DNA of 64,000 bases from Varroa destructor (lineage: Eukaryota > Arthropoda > Arachnida > Mesostigmata > Varroidae), in the NCBI RefSeq assembly GCF_002443255.2, contig NW_019211454.1:52704118-52768117 (forward strand), written 5' to 3'. The number at the start of each line of letters is the position of its first letter. Positions within the stretch are counted from its first letter, which is position 1. The notes beneath the pieces were generated by a model, which saw only the letters and a list, made by a program, of their open reading frames with translations, was not told the DNA's origin and ran no database searches. Shown here piece after piece: positions 32,643 through 46,387 of the stretch. A program made the position numbers and the translations under genes.

Positions 32643-35150
32643 GCTTTTTTAGCAGATTTTCGCACAAAAGCTTCTGCTGTGAAGTTGCCGAAGGTTACTA
32701 TTGTCACCGTCTTTGTTACTATTGGCTATTGGATTGTTGTTTCATTTCAATATACCGCATGATTGCACTATCGACACACGTTTCTTTTTGGCTATTTTTC
32801 CTTCCCATCACCCCCTTTGCGAATCCTCGTTTACTTGTGATAATCGTCGTCTTACTATCGCTTTTTTCTCGATGCGTTTTCCGACCAAGTTCAATTTTGC
32901 TGACGCACAACCACTGCAACTAATCCTGTTTAGGTTACTGGTACTTCTGGCAGGCTAAAAAAAACCTGTAGATTGTGCTGACGGATGCTGAGTAAATTGA
33001 TCGAACCGACGGCTTCACTCTGCTGAATGCGAGAAGGAGCAGCTAATGCAGATGTTCCCGATATTCAATATCGTCTTACTGGGGTGTCAGTACGGATTCC
33101 ACGGCTAGCGGCCCAATAGCCGCTGTTGCCGATGGGGGGCGCGAGAAAAGTAATGATAATTTCAAGCGCTACATCGAGAGCTGATTGCTTCGTCTGCTAT
33201 CGCCTTTATCAATGGGGTCTGCCTGAATTACGGGCAGATTTGTTTCTCTGCTATCATCCACTTGCTATAACTGGGGCGACGGCTACCGGTTAGTTCCGAT
33301 TTGAGTGTTGCTTAATCGTTGGCAGTATATCATAAATAAATATTTTATGTACATGACGAGCCACGATTCGCAAGTCACAGGAAGCTGAGGCCCCTGTGCG
33401 ACATAATCGAATCATACAAAAAATGATCCGCGCTACTAGCATTGCTCTTCCTGTCATTAGTAGCGTTTATCTGTTTAGTTCTGCCTATCAACCTATAGCA
33501 GAGTTAAGAACCTGTGCGACTAGAGACAGCCGGAACAACAGTAGATATTATAAGCCACGTTATAATAGCAGATGTTTGCCGTATTGGCCAACTGTAGTTT
33601 TAGTCTCGCCAACTGCGCCTGGCTTAGTCTTGTATTTCGACCATCAGTAAAACTATTGCCACTGTTATGTTTAGAATAAACGATCACTACCATAATGGCG
33701 GCACCGTTATTTGTTGACCAAAAAACGGACATCTTATGTAGAATAACTCTGCCATTACTAGATGGCGTACAGAAACCGACAATCGCGCGAGCAGTCGACA
33801 GAACTAGAACTAGCGCGCCTTGTACCGCACAAACACAAAAATACACCCAAACAAAGTGCTCCTGTCTGGAGCCATTTAGTGTAAAAATGTACACATGGTC
33901 GTGCATGCATATCTATGTATATGAGTGCAAACAGAACCAGTTTTGTCTTTTGGGGCTACAACCCAATAACGGAGAACTAAACAAACAATAACAACGACAA
34001 TTGTTGAAGACGAGAAATACAGCACCATAGTACGATGTAGTACGCTTGAAATGGCACCTTACGAAACGGGTAGATCCGCGACAACTCACGAGAGCGAAGG
34101 CAGACAAGCCGGAAGGCCGCTTCCGAAGTGAAACGTATATCGTTCAAAAAGCAAGGAGAAGTAAAGTAACGTGCTTACCATTTCGCATGCCGCCTCACTT
34201 TTGGGCGAATATAAAACGTTTTCTGTGTATTTGCGTACGAACCCTCGGCAACGCCTTTCATCTCAGAGGGATATTTCTTGCTATCCAATAATTTATGAAA
34301 TTTAGCGAGCTTCGATAGATAGGGAAACCTTTAATGACCAAAGCATTCTAGAAATACCTAAGCGTTGCCATCTTTGTAAAAGGATAGATCACAGTTTTCA
34401 TTGAGCTGGTCTATCGAGCGAAATCTGAGAGTACACAACAAAATCTTTGAAGGTATGCATCTATTAGGAAGGTATACACATTTATCACGCAGTTATCTGA
34501 GAAATGATACGGGAAGAGAGCAATGAGATCGTTGATGCATGGAAAAGTAGCTGGTTTCAAAAAAACCTCGGTTTCCTTAAGAACGAAAAACGTATCTAGC
34601 TTATTGTCGATCGCCTGTCACTACGAAGACGAAACTAACGGTGAGTTGATTGATCGATCGATTGGGCGTTAGCGTATCCGCAGGCAAGTAGTACGTTTGG
34701 TCGGAACAACAGGCAAGACATACCTTACTGTGTTATCTGCGCAACGCGTAGCAAATGGATGACAAGTGGTGCACGTACATGAGCCCATAATGCAGCTACG
34801 TCCAACACATCCACCTACGAGCCCTTCTAGATATAATCAATTCTCGTAGTAGCGACAAATTTCAGCGACGCGTCGTGGTCTGGGTTCGAACCTGGCCGTA
34901 AACACACTTTGTTTTTTGCTGGGAGCCAGCCGTCTGATGGAATGCCTAACGACGATATCAGAGGTACAACTCGAATCATAGAGGTCTAAAGTTTGAAAGC
35001 ATGCGCCGTTCTTCAGCCAATTAGCAGGTTTCTTATAATGCGTGGTATTGAGTACGATGTCTAGTGTGCACAAAACTAAAGGAGCCTTATCAGATAAACG
35101 CTCTGTGCGTAGTCCTAGGGGGCAAAAAAGACTCGTTCGAAGCGATGGTT

Positions 35151-35165
35151 AGCAGCAGCAGCAGC
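35151..35165. repeat. (AGC)5 trinucleotide repeat
   Basis: Five AGC units. They are not in an exon I can support. Confidence 0.85.
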
Positions 35166-38100
35166 ATCGCAAGTAGAACATGGAACATTTGTTTATCGAA
35201 CCAATAAGTATAAAACGTGGAGTAGACAATAGATTGCTTTGGAGATCTACTACACAAATTGGCTCTACTAACGATATGATGACAACTAACATTAATTGAA
35301 AACATTTTGTACACGCTTATTTGCGGAATCAAAATGTAGCTGTAGAACGCGGTTGTGTTAGACTAAAATGATCCTTGTTATTTTCAATTAGCTATTTTTC
35401 AATAACGGTGTTCCGGATGTTTATACACACGGGGACTGAGAAGAGCTACGATCAACATACGCAACTCGAGCATGTTCATCATCGATTTAGTTCCAAGGGT
35501 CAATTGGCTCTCGTAAGTACATTTGCTATACGTAATTTATCCTTATATTCGCCCTTGACGTTTAGTAATAGCTTTCCAATCATCTTTCCATATATAACAA
35601 GGATAAGAGTACTTCGCAACGTATTCCTGAGGTAAGCATTCTCCCATCGTCATTTTAGCTCTAAGGGCTCGTTTGAAAATGGGCGTTGTGCAGAGAATAT
35701 AGTCAGTCGTTCCATAACTCATTATCACATCAGACAGGTCATTTTACAGCGGCCACAATATAGAACTCCTGTTTGTGTATTCGTGACTACTTTTATCTAC
35801 GATCTTCGTCATTGGCAAACATGAAAAGATCCAGAAGTCTCAAGGTTTATTTGAAAGATTACAAATGGCTACTTATTATTTCAATAACGCAAAAATCATG
35901 CAAAATTTTGAATCATCGTATATAGAATTTTATTATGTTGAAATGGAACTATCATTCTTATGATAAGCATAGCTGCCTACCTACACACCAGTATTATACT
36001 GCAATCTAATCAAAGGTATTTTTTTTTGTCACTTATACCACTGTCAGTCTGCTTCCTGTATTTTATCTTTTACCCTCGCTAGCTAATTGCTGGCGAATTT
36101 AGTAACATTCAAATCATTATCGCATGGGTCTTGACTGGGTATAAACCGGGTGCGGCAGCGCAGACCTCTCTGCAAGAGTTACTCTATCCGTATAGTATTG
36201 GCATGTTGGTAGAAGCATGATTATAGTGAGGTCTTATCTGAGAACCTTTGTCTTGGACAGTACATTGTCAGACAAAAGAACGCAGATTAGGTTGACACCT
36301 TTACTAAAGGGCGACATTATTTATAGATGGGTAGAGGAATAATAATAAACGTAATGATGATCACGATAACGGAAACGTGTCACTAAATAAGTTTATTATA
36401 TCGACTATTTTGTTGTTGCTTACTCTAAATAGTCTGATAGCATCTGCACATAACTAGTATTACTGTATCTGGCACTTTCCAAATAAAGCTATACGTATAT
36501 TTATTTCGGGAAGGCCGTTATTGATTTTTGGTATTAGGCATTCGTGTTTCCATATAAAAACGCGTAGGTTCCCCCTTACGATGGCCTAAAACTAATGATA
36601 AATCCTATGATATATAATTAAAACATGTAATAGCAGCTTGGGTAGGGCGCTAGATTGGTGTGCATATGGTCATACGTTCTGTATATGTATGGGTTCAACA
36701 TGTCATCTAATACTTTGGTTCTCAGTATAAGGTCACCGGATCTGTTTATCAATTGTGAATATTATTGATCCTTGTTTTCCGAAAATAGTCGAAATTTATC
36801 CCCATTTTGCTGCAGAGTTTTTCTGAAGTGTTAATATTGACAAAAAAAATAAAATAAAACTGTCCCATAAACGCAAATTTTTCGACAGTCGTACAGAACC
36901 TCTCTGCCACTGAAGTTGGCGCTGGCTATAATAAGGAGCCAGAAGTTACGATATTTACGCACTAGTGGCATAACTTAATGTTATATTGTTGTTATTATTC
37001 AGTTGTCTGGTTGTCATCCAGGATCTAAGATTCTGCTTTGGATTGCCGCTAGTCTACGCCTTCTCCTAGTGCCTTACTCAACGCGAGCAAAGGTTCGCTG
37101 AAGTAGACAATCAATTTCCCGCTACAAGTTATGTAAGGACAAGCGCCTTCATTGGTCTAGCGAGGGGAGTATTTTTGTTAGATGCCGAAAGAACTATGAT
37201 AAACATCATGCACGCTGCTACTTCCTTGCGCCCTCGCGTAAGACCCCGACATGCTGATGCTAACGCTGACTCAGGTAGAAAGCCGTGAATTTCAATTTTG
37301 AACTTGCTACAACCTAGCGGTCATGCGACTACGTGACTATTATTAGTTTTATCATATATATACTTTTTTTGGTGTATTCTTATACATCAAAGATGAGTAA
37401 ACTAAATAATATTCTACTATTCAGTATTTCGTGTACTTTGCTTAGATTAAAAAATTGTCAACCGCACCTAGAAAACATTTCTAACTTAGAATCATCATTA
37501 CATTTTTTCCTTAGAGTTATCGGTCGTCGTTGTTAAGATCAACTCTCACAGTGTGCCTTGTCAGTTCAGCAGAAGTCAACTATAACCTTCCCTACGTATC
37601 TATCTGGGTTACCTTGTAGTCGTTGTATAAAATGGGATTTATTAGGCAAACAGCAGCTGACGCTTCATTGATGAGTACAGGTATCAATAGAATACACGGC
37701 TCATTGATACAAACAAAACGGTTGATGATGGCGTCAACGAAAGTAACTCTACAGAAGATTATTAATAATATCTTATGGCAGACCAGAATTATGTTACCGT
37801 CCCCAAAGCGTCGTTTGGAAGAATCCTCTAGAAGGTTGCATCAACAGTGACTAAAGTAGCGGTCGTCGAACGGTGTCATATTGATATCAGGTCTCAATTA
37901 GCGAAGTTCGATAATCAAACAAGTAACGATCGAAATGTCTAATCTGGGATATAAATTGTAAAAAAGTTCCAACAATGTATGCATGTATAAGTGTATATTC
38001 TACATTGCCCAAGCTAGCCTGTAACGATCAACTCACATCTGTACTCACTTCGCTACTAGTCGTATTTATGAGAAGCAACGCATCCTTACTTTTTGTCCTC

Positions 38101-41100
38101 CTTCTTGATTTCGCCTCGTATAATATCAAAACATTGTGAAACCAAGAGGCAGATTAAATGCTGCGATAAAAACAAAGTAAAAATACGTTGTCATTCGGAT
38201 TTTGACACTGTCGTCGCCGCCGCTAGAAGAATCGCACTAAACGCGCGGGTTTATTTTATCTTAGGCACAGGCAAGTGCGTAAATGTAGCGCCTTAAATAC
38301 TATCCCAGATGACGGCAGGACCGTTTTCAACTGGTTACGTCTTTCATTGACACTGCAGTTACTGATGCTGATCTGGTTCTACCGCGTATCATGCGTACGG
38401 GAAAGGAAGGTCTGATTATTTCGGATATGACGCCGCTACCTCATCCTAGGAACACGTACTCACAGCACTTTTTATAAAAAAGAGCGCAGCAGCAACAATA
38501 GTAGCTTTGATTTCCCTCCACCAGATAACGGATTATGTTATATACATGTATATACACTCGGGGGCACAGTTAGCTCTGTAAAGTTAGGAGAAGTAGAAAA
38601 AGATGAAAAACATCGAGTGGCGCGGGCAGCTGTTAGCCTGTCTGTCGCTTCCCTGCAGCTGCGGTTATGATGGAGCCTTCTTGCAGCAGTAACAACAGCA
38701 GCGGCAACGATAAGGACAATGACAGGACCAGTAGATATTTCGGTGCTACGAAGTCGCCCCGATAACCACTGAAAACAACACAACTGACACACAAGCAGGG
38801 TAACGACGGCGAAAAAAATACGCCCTTCCCGCCACATTTTCAGACAGGTACACTGAGGCACATAAAAATTACGCATGTAGTGACCAACCATCGATATCGT
38901 ACAACAAACGGACGGAAATGAAAGGGCGCATAAGCGCTCATCAATCTAGTGATATGTGGCCAGTTATATGGCGATACACCGATGCTGGAACTAGTTGCCC
39001 CCTACCATCCACCCCCTATTATGGCTGCTGCTTCGATTATTACTTGCCTGTTTGCTTTCTACTATATATATTAGAATTGTATTATTTATTTTTGTTGTAC
39101 CATCGCATACTATCACAAGGGTATGTATGAGTAAAGATCAAGCATTCTTTTTTCCTCTGGATGCCCAGATAAGCAGGTAAACATTTTATATTCGTCTGCT
39201 ATAGTTGTACCCTTTATTGATATGTATGTACAGGATAAAGACGGCAGCGCCAAACGCAATGAACAATGTCCAATTACACCGCGACAGCAATAGCATAAAT
39301 AGTAACCACCTACAGCTTTCGTTAATTCAATATTGCACATGATAGTCTACCCACTTTTGCGCCGAACATAAATGTAAATGAATAACTACCAAAGACGACC
39401 GTGGGACTCCGTAAGCCGGCACAATGCGTATTTAACGTTGCCCGTTTGTATATAGCAAACTATCTATATGAACGTACGTAAGAGACGCTGTGCAATTTCG
39501 AAGCGAACGAGCAAGATATTTACAATGAAATCATGAGTAAGAAAATTTAATTCGATGTATTGATCTATGCACGCTTACATCACATTTAAGTTTTCATGTC
39601 AGATTTTCTTGTCGTTTGCCAATACGTCAATGCTTATGAATAGTGTCCGCGCGCGAAGGGGAACATGGACGTTCATTGATTGAGTCTTGCGATTCAGCCC
39701 GCTCGTAGTCAACGTTAAACATAGGCGTATGCTCTGTGTGCCCATGCCCAAATGAACTAAGTAACGCCAAAAATCGAACGGCCCCTAATTTCAAAAGGTA
39801 AATGTCGTTTAATTCACAGTTCAAAGTTCACTATAATAAAGGGGTCGTTAGTGTGAGATAGTAATAGGATTTTACTGTGTATATGTGTGCTTATTTTATT
39901 GTAATTATCTTTTCTTTCTCCCTAATCGTTTCGTTATAGAAAAACCAAGCCTTACTAATTGTATATAATATCTGGATTGAAGTTAACTACTCAGATCTGG
40001 TACGCACTTAATATTCCGTGATAGTGCCGTCGTCCTGTTTTTGTGAGCTTGTAATTTAGGGCCGAAACCGGATACAAATACTTTTCATTCGTTTCGTCCT
40101 AGGAACTAGTTTTCTAGAGTAATGCTTAACGAGGCAATACTGAACACAAACGTGGCAACAGCGGGCAGGTGCCCATCAAATTCGGCCTTAAGGAGCTTGC
40201 AACGCGCCACAGTAGCACACAAATATACCTACGTAGAAAGAAACACGTCCTCTCCATACCTACTTGTTTAGCCTTAGGACGAAGCCAGCGCGAACCGCTG
40301 AGGGGAGATCATGGGTTATAAGATAGGTAGGCATCGGATTAGGTTGCTACATAAAGAACCAGTAAGTGAGTGGAAGGAATCTATTTAGAGGAAAATCTTT
40401 TCTAGGCATTGTTAGTGTAACCTTTATTCGATGCTTTTTGTCTCTTAAAAATGATCGTATTTCGTCTCGGAGTTTTATGGTCGTTAGCCTGCAAACCTCC
40501 TTATATCTTCCAGAGTAGCTCAGGTTCTGCCTGACCTAGTAACCTAAACTAACATCACTGCGAATAACAAAAAACCTTTTTACCGTCGTATCCCATTAAA
40601 ATGTTTGTCGAGCAGCACAAACATTTCGCACATTTTAGTTCATTGATCAGCCTTAGGACGAGGAATGCCTGTCATGACGAAGGTCATGTTTAGAGACTCC
40701 GGACGAGTTGATTTATATCTGAACCAAAAACTATTATTATATAACAGTTTGGTCAGAAGCAATCCTCATAGCCAGAGAGATCCGTGAACGTTTTTGTTTC
40801 AAATAATCAATTACTTATTCAGCTTTCGTTATTTCAATTTGGAGAAAGTGAGAGCCCAAGTCCATGTGGTACCGCATGATGATGTTTTACATGAATATAT
40901 ACTTACCCGTTATGCTAGTGCCACTTCCAATAAAAGTATCTAACGTACATTGCCGCACAATCTAGACATACAAAGGTCTGCCTTACCTGAAAGATTACTA
41001 GAATGTTTCCTTCATATTCTGTAACTATATAAGTTGAGCATCTTTAAAAGGCTGGGGTGTTTCTATCACTAAATGCTGCGACAGCATTTTGGCCGTCGGT

Positions 41101-44100
41101 TGGTTTTTATGACATTGAGTATTGAATCACGTCTTGCTTCTAGCAACGTTCCCATAATAACACAACCGTTCTCTGGAACTTTTATTCAAAAGAACGTGAT
41201 GCTGTGATACGCAGCGGTTGTCTAGTCGAATAGCTTTATATATACTACCGTCCATGAAACGAGTCCCTCTATTATAGAATCGTCTATTATGCCCATAATA
41301 AAGCAAGCGTACATACAAATCGTTCATGCCGATCTAGTAGATGGTGCTAAAGCTGAAGCTTGTTTAGTCGTTCGCAAACGAGCACGTGAATTCTGACCAA
41401 AATTTGTTAGGCGGAGTGGAGAATGAAATCGTATACGCCGATGTCTCGTGGCTACCCATACAATTGGCAGCCAACTCGAATCGCTCCTCGAAGCCTCGGA
41501 ACTTTTGCTGTAGAGGGTAGAAGTGATACGCTAGACAGAAGTATACGAGACCGTTACACCGGAACCGTTAATCAAAGGCACTTTTGAGTTGAAGCCAGCA
41601 GTAGTGTTAGAAAGTTCGTGTTCTTTTGAGCCTTTTCTTAATTGTCCATGGGGAAAAAGGCCAGCTGTTCTAACAAGCATTTTGTTGTTAGCAGCTGCCA
41701 ACGACACACTACAATATCAGGCTTACAAGCAGAACCTGAAATCTCTGTCAGTTTTTGAATGCTCACAATATTTGGGCCACAAAGAACGGCTTTGTTCGAA
41801 AAAGAGCAATGCATCGATGCTCACAGTATGTGCTCCGTACAGAAAAATAATTGATGCGATACCCCCAATGTTCGGGGAAACACTTCAAATGGAGACGGTT
41901 TTACCATAAAATCTTTTTTACTTCCTTCGCCAGCTAGACGAAGAATTGTTATATCATTGTTAAGCAAGCTGCAATCTCACCGGTTCCGTTACATCCACGG
42001 AATACGCTCATCAGATACCCTGTCACTTTTTCCTCGATAGGAAAAAATAGTTTTTAGAAAAAAACCGCAAAAACTTTCCTTTGGCAACACTCCATTATTG
42101 TTCATTGTCGTAATTATAGGCCTTTCTTGTATCTTCGACTGCTTAACTTTATAAAGCAGATGCTAAAAGTATTCGATGAAAAACTAGACCCGCTCAGAGC
42201 TATCGGACGAAATGCGAAGCCTCAATAAGACTAAGACAACACAGCTAGGTTGACGTCTTTCGATTTGGGCGCTTAACGTAAACCTTTTCATCAGCAAATT
42301 TTATGAACGATGATGAAGTTCGAAGACGTTGATTTCTGAATTACGGTAGTTTATCAGAAAAAGCAATTTCCTTCCAAGGAAGTGGTTTGTAGATGTAGCC
42401 GTAAATGATACCTAATGTGTCCGTTGTTATGAGGCCCTCAGTTGTTCTGGTTGGCTTATCCAGTTATATATAAGCTTATATAAGGGTTTATATTGCGCGG
42501 TATGATAGGCATCACGTTACTTGCACCATGACACGCTGGATAGGGCTCAACCGATATTCGGGCCATCTTACTAATACGAGTAAAGAAAAATCGATGTAGA
42601 GCATGATCACCAGCTACGAGAGCAGTACGAGAGGCTTTATGCTGTAAGTGCAATACTTTGAAGTAAACCTTGGTAACTATGACAGACGAATAGAAACCTA
42701 TTCATTTCTGCCTTGGATGCCCTTGATGTAAGCGGTCAGTTAATTAGAATTAGTGATTTAGTGCAGCATCTGGGCAATGTAAGGAAAAAATAAGCGTTTT
42801 ACGACAAAAGAGTATCAACTGCTTAGATGCTAATGCACTGAACCATATTTCATGAAGGCCATTTTCACTTAAATGGCTACGTCAATATATAGAATAATAG
42901 TCACATTTGGAGCTGAGAGAATCCACTCTGATGAAAAGGCGTTACGTTATATACACCCGAGGTATTGAAGGTTGGTTAGATAGATGACCGTTATAAGCTT
43001 TGTAGGTTACTTGAACAAGACCGTGCATCACGCATAACGTAGGAGGGCTCAGCGTCAAAATAAACTCGAACCAAATTCAGCTCTGTCTTAATTGTAGATA
43101 AATATATATTTGTTGGGGGTTGTATTATAGTACTGTCTATCTAGTAGAATCTAGAAACTTAGGTGTTTGTTAAACATAAACTTGGCACGCAGAGTGTGGC
43201 ATTGTTCAATGAAAAGAATCTACTTAAGGCAGGTTTTTACCGTTTGATTCTGCCAAATGACCGGTTTTTAAGGAAGCAACTCTGAATAGTTTTCAAACAA
43301 AGAGTATTTTCACAGCGTTCGTGTATCTCTCCGCGAGGTGGCTTATGTACATTAAAAAATACTGAGTTTAAATAGAATATTTTTTGCGTTGGCGAATTGC
43401 ATTATACTTTTATCCTTCATACTATCATATCCTTGCTATATAAAAGTTTGCTAACTAAGTGTTACTAACGAGACTAGGTGTTAACGTTAAGCAGATACAA
43501 TTAGGAAAGAATTAAATTTAGCTAGACATATCGTATTTAGCAGCATGACGAGGCACAGGAAAATATGACCGACGCGTAAATCGCCTGGCTGTCAGATTGC
43601 AGGCTCTAAAGGAGATACAGTCGCCTGCGGTTTTCGATAAGGATAATTGTCAATGACAAAACGATTTCTACTCGTAGAGATTATTCGAATTAATATGACC
43701 ATTGCACGGGCGCAAGATGGCCAGCGATTTTCTGTTACCCGTTGATACAGGATGAGTCTCTAGCTTTCCAAGCGATTTCCGAGTGCTGTCGAAGCAATCT
43801 TCCCTCGCACATCGCTCTAAGAAAGACGTGTTCCGAATAAGCGATGATCCCGTGCTGCGAGGCTAGATCTTGCCTCGCATTCAACCTCAGCTTGTCTCTG
43901 ACGTGCGCTGCCGAGGGGTATTAGAGGGGATGACGTTTGAAGCACTCTTCTGAAACGGTTTTTTAAATACATATATTGTTATGATCGCAATACATTTTGC
44001 ACACAATATTCCCGTATGTATCTAGTTCCACTCCCTTTTTCTATTCAGCCCTTCTGTAGCCTGGGGCGGCCCTTCTGTTTGACTTACTTGCACGGCGACG

Positions 44101-45374
44101 CGGATGGATTATGTGCGCTGTATTATATCAAAATATACCAATCAGTTATCTAGCCATTCGTTTTACAAACGCCTTCTTGTGCATGGTTAGATATCTACAA
44201 AATGTTTTGACAGTCGTTTAATTATTTACACGATGATAAATTATACTGTTCCTAATGCTTCATCGTCTGGCGCAATCAGAATAGTATTACTGGGCTTAAT
44301 ATCCGTGTGCACATATGTCGTAGACGGCTATGCATTTGTGACACGTTACCTTTATCGATTCCTTTATATTTTGCAGTTTAGCCACCCGTATTGTGTCTGC
44401 TATTAAGGGCCGTTGGGGACGCCCCGAGGCCTTAATGGTTTTACCAGACTGGACTAGCTTTGTCTATTAGTGTTGTCCGAATAAACGAGGGGGAGTTGGC
44501 TAACAGTGCACGCAATGGTGGTGTTACAGCCAACGTCATAGACATAACATAATAGTTATTGCAGCAGAATGATATAAGCACACCTAACGAATGCTAGTTA
44601 TTTATCAGTATTGCTGGTCTACTCGAATGTGCCAAAGACAGCTTCTTCGCAGAATCGTATGTATTGTATATAAAAATATATTATATTATAAAAATATGAA
44701 CTAATGCGTGTGTACCAGCCTTAAACGCCAAAGTTAATATTAACTTGAAACTGCCTGAGAAACGCATTTGTTCATTCGGTTAAATAAACTATTGCGTACG
44801 TTTATAGCTAGACGCACAGTTGCACGGCCGTACTCTCTCCTCCCTCCTGCCCAAATAGCCACCGCTCACTACGTCTCAAGCACCCCTCGCATAGTAGCAG
44901 GCGTAGTCAGCGTCAAAGCGTTTTGTTATTGTTAGTGTCCGTTACGTATTTTCACGAATGATTACCGCCGCTATTGTGATTAAAATAGGCTGGAATAATG
45001 GTTCTCAGTATAAAGACTATATATTGACCGATACTATCTAAGATGAGCTGCCTTAAGAGCTCTCTCGCTAAGTATTGCGCCTTAGTAAGGTACGACAAAA
45101 ACGTGAAGTTACTCCTCGTTATGTGTAGTTGGGTGGGCTCAGACGACTCGCAAGTTAGAACTTGATCGATACAGCCCAATTGACGTTTTCCGTTGCTTCC
45201 ATCAGGTCGATTGTGATGCCTCTAAAACTATCTCCAAGACGTCGCAGCCCGATTTGCGTCGCAAAATTTTGCGCTCGCACCAAATTAGCCAGTAAATAGC
45301 ACAAATAGAGCACGAAAGATCCCCAGACGCGGAGATTTTTTTTGCCAATACTCTAAGTGGTAAAATGTCGACAA

Positions 45375-45415
45375 TCATTTGGGAACTGCTATTCTCCTGA
45401 TCCTGTTCGCTATAC
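45375..45415 (-). CDS. Candidate terminal exon of the same membrane protein
   Basis: Acceptor CGCCTTATTTTGTTCAG|GT, phase 1, matches the donor at 46256 across an 841-bp intron. The joined reading is RYAELRGLR|IANRIRRIAVPK followed by TGA (45375-45377): a short, strongly basic cytoplasmic tail directly after the membrane helix. The pyrimidine-rich acceptor, matching phase and sensible topology support it. The exon is only 41 nt, so chance is not excluded. Confidence 0.38.
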
Positions 45416-46256
45416 CTGAACAAAATAAGGCGCACGAGATAGAAGGCTGCCATCCATTAATGGGCATTCTTGCCGTTCGATATTCAGTATTGACTAGACC
45501 GTATACTATTTTTTTTACGACTTTTATTTTCTACTTCTGCATATCTGGAATATTTTACCTGTGAGTCGAAACAAACCTACCTGCCGAAAACAAATATTAC
45601 GAATGGAAATGGTGTACTTAAAATGAAGGATCGTCTCTAAGTGACAGCGGTTAAATTTAATTATGTTCAGAATACGACAACTAATTATTATTACTACTTG
45701 CCTATTATATAGAACATTGGATGGATTATCTCTTTTAACAAAAAACAAAAATCGTTGAACAGTAAAACTTAACAAGAGTAAGGTCGCCATTTCCTGTCAG
45801 TTCAGACGCCAGTTCTGGGCCGGGCCTAACAGTGACTCCGAGGACGCCTGATCCCGATGTTGCGTCGCTCCAACCAACTTTTGACGTGCTCGTATTTCGT
45901 TCAATGAATAGACGAATATCTATTCGGAATAATTTTTTCGTCGCCTCTATTCACTGTTGGCTTGAAATCCTCCGTCGCTTCCCTAAAACGGCCGGATGTA
46001 CCGATCATAAACAACTGCAGCCGCGCGATAGACGCTCCTTTGCAAAACAGAATTCCGATAAAAAAGCTTAACCACATGACAAAGGCATAGCAATGCGACG
46101 ACATACGTCCATGATGGCTGCTTTTTCAACTTTGAGTTCCCAACTAGTGAAGTTGGAAATCTTTCTCCTTAGCATTTTGTACAGTCTTATGACTATCGAC
46201 ACATGCACAGCATTTGACAAGGAAACACCTGACTCTCACTGCGTATTCGCACTTAC

Positions 46257-46387
46257 GAAGACCACGTAATTCAGCGTAGCGCAAACACAATACGATTAAC
46301 AATAAGATCAATGATGCCGTCAGCACAACACCTGCATCACTGTCTATTCTGCCATGAAATTTTTCGATGTCATATTGAATGCGGCCA
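46257..46387 (-). CDS. Candidate exon with a transmembrane helix, unidentified gene
   Basis: On the minus strand, acceptor TTATGGTCATTTCCAG|T and donor GGTCTTC|GTAAGTGCG (full GTAAGT consensus) bound 131 nt, phase 2 to phase 1. It reads GRIQYDIEKFHGRIDSD, then a clear membrane helix GVVLTASLILLLIVLCLRYA and ELRGL. The basic residues after the helix predict a cytoplasmic C side. Upstream exons were not established, and the family is not recognised. Confidence 0.42.

Larger units (their letters stand above)
31480..45374. other. Long stretch without a recognised gene
   Basis: About 14 kb of mainly AT-rich DNA. It holds microsatellites at 32483-32503, 32622-32642 and 35151-35165. Several open frames exist (33520-33906 minus, 38538-38891 minus, 39627-39824 minus, 41535-41909 plus), none with a recognisable domain. 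GC-richer patches near 33.0-33.3 and 43.5-43.9 kb have open but interrupted frames that I cannot assign. Confidence 0.45.

Noticed and set aside
33520..33906. 128-codon minus-strand frame
   Set aside because: Low-complexity hydrophobic composition, no motif, no splice context; length is within chance expectation for this window.
34883..34892. GGTTCGAACC, resembling a tRNA T-loop/B box
   Set aside because: The flanking T stem does not pair and no A box, anticodon arm or acceptor stem is found at the right spacing.
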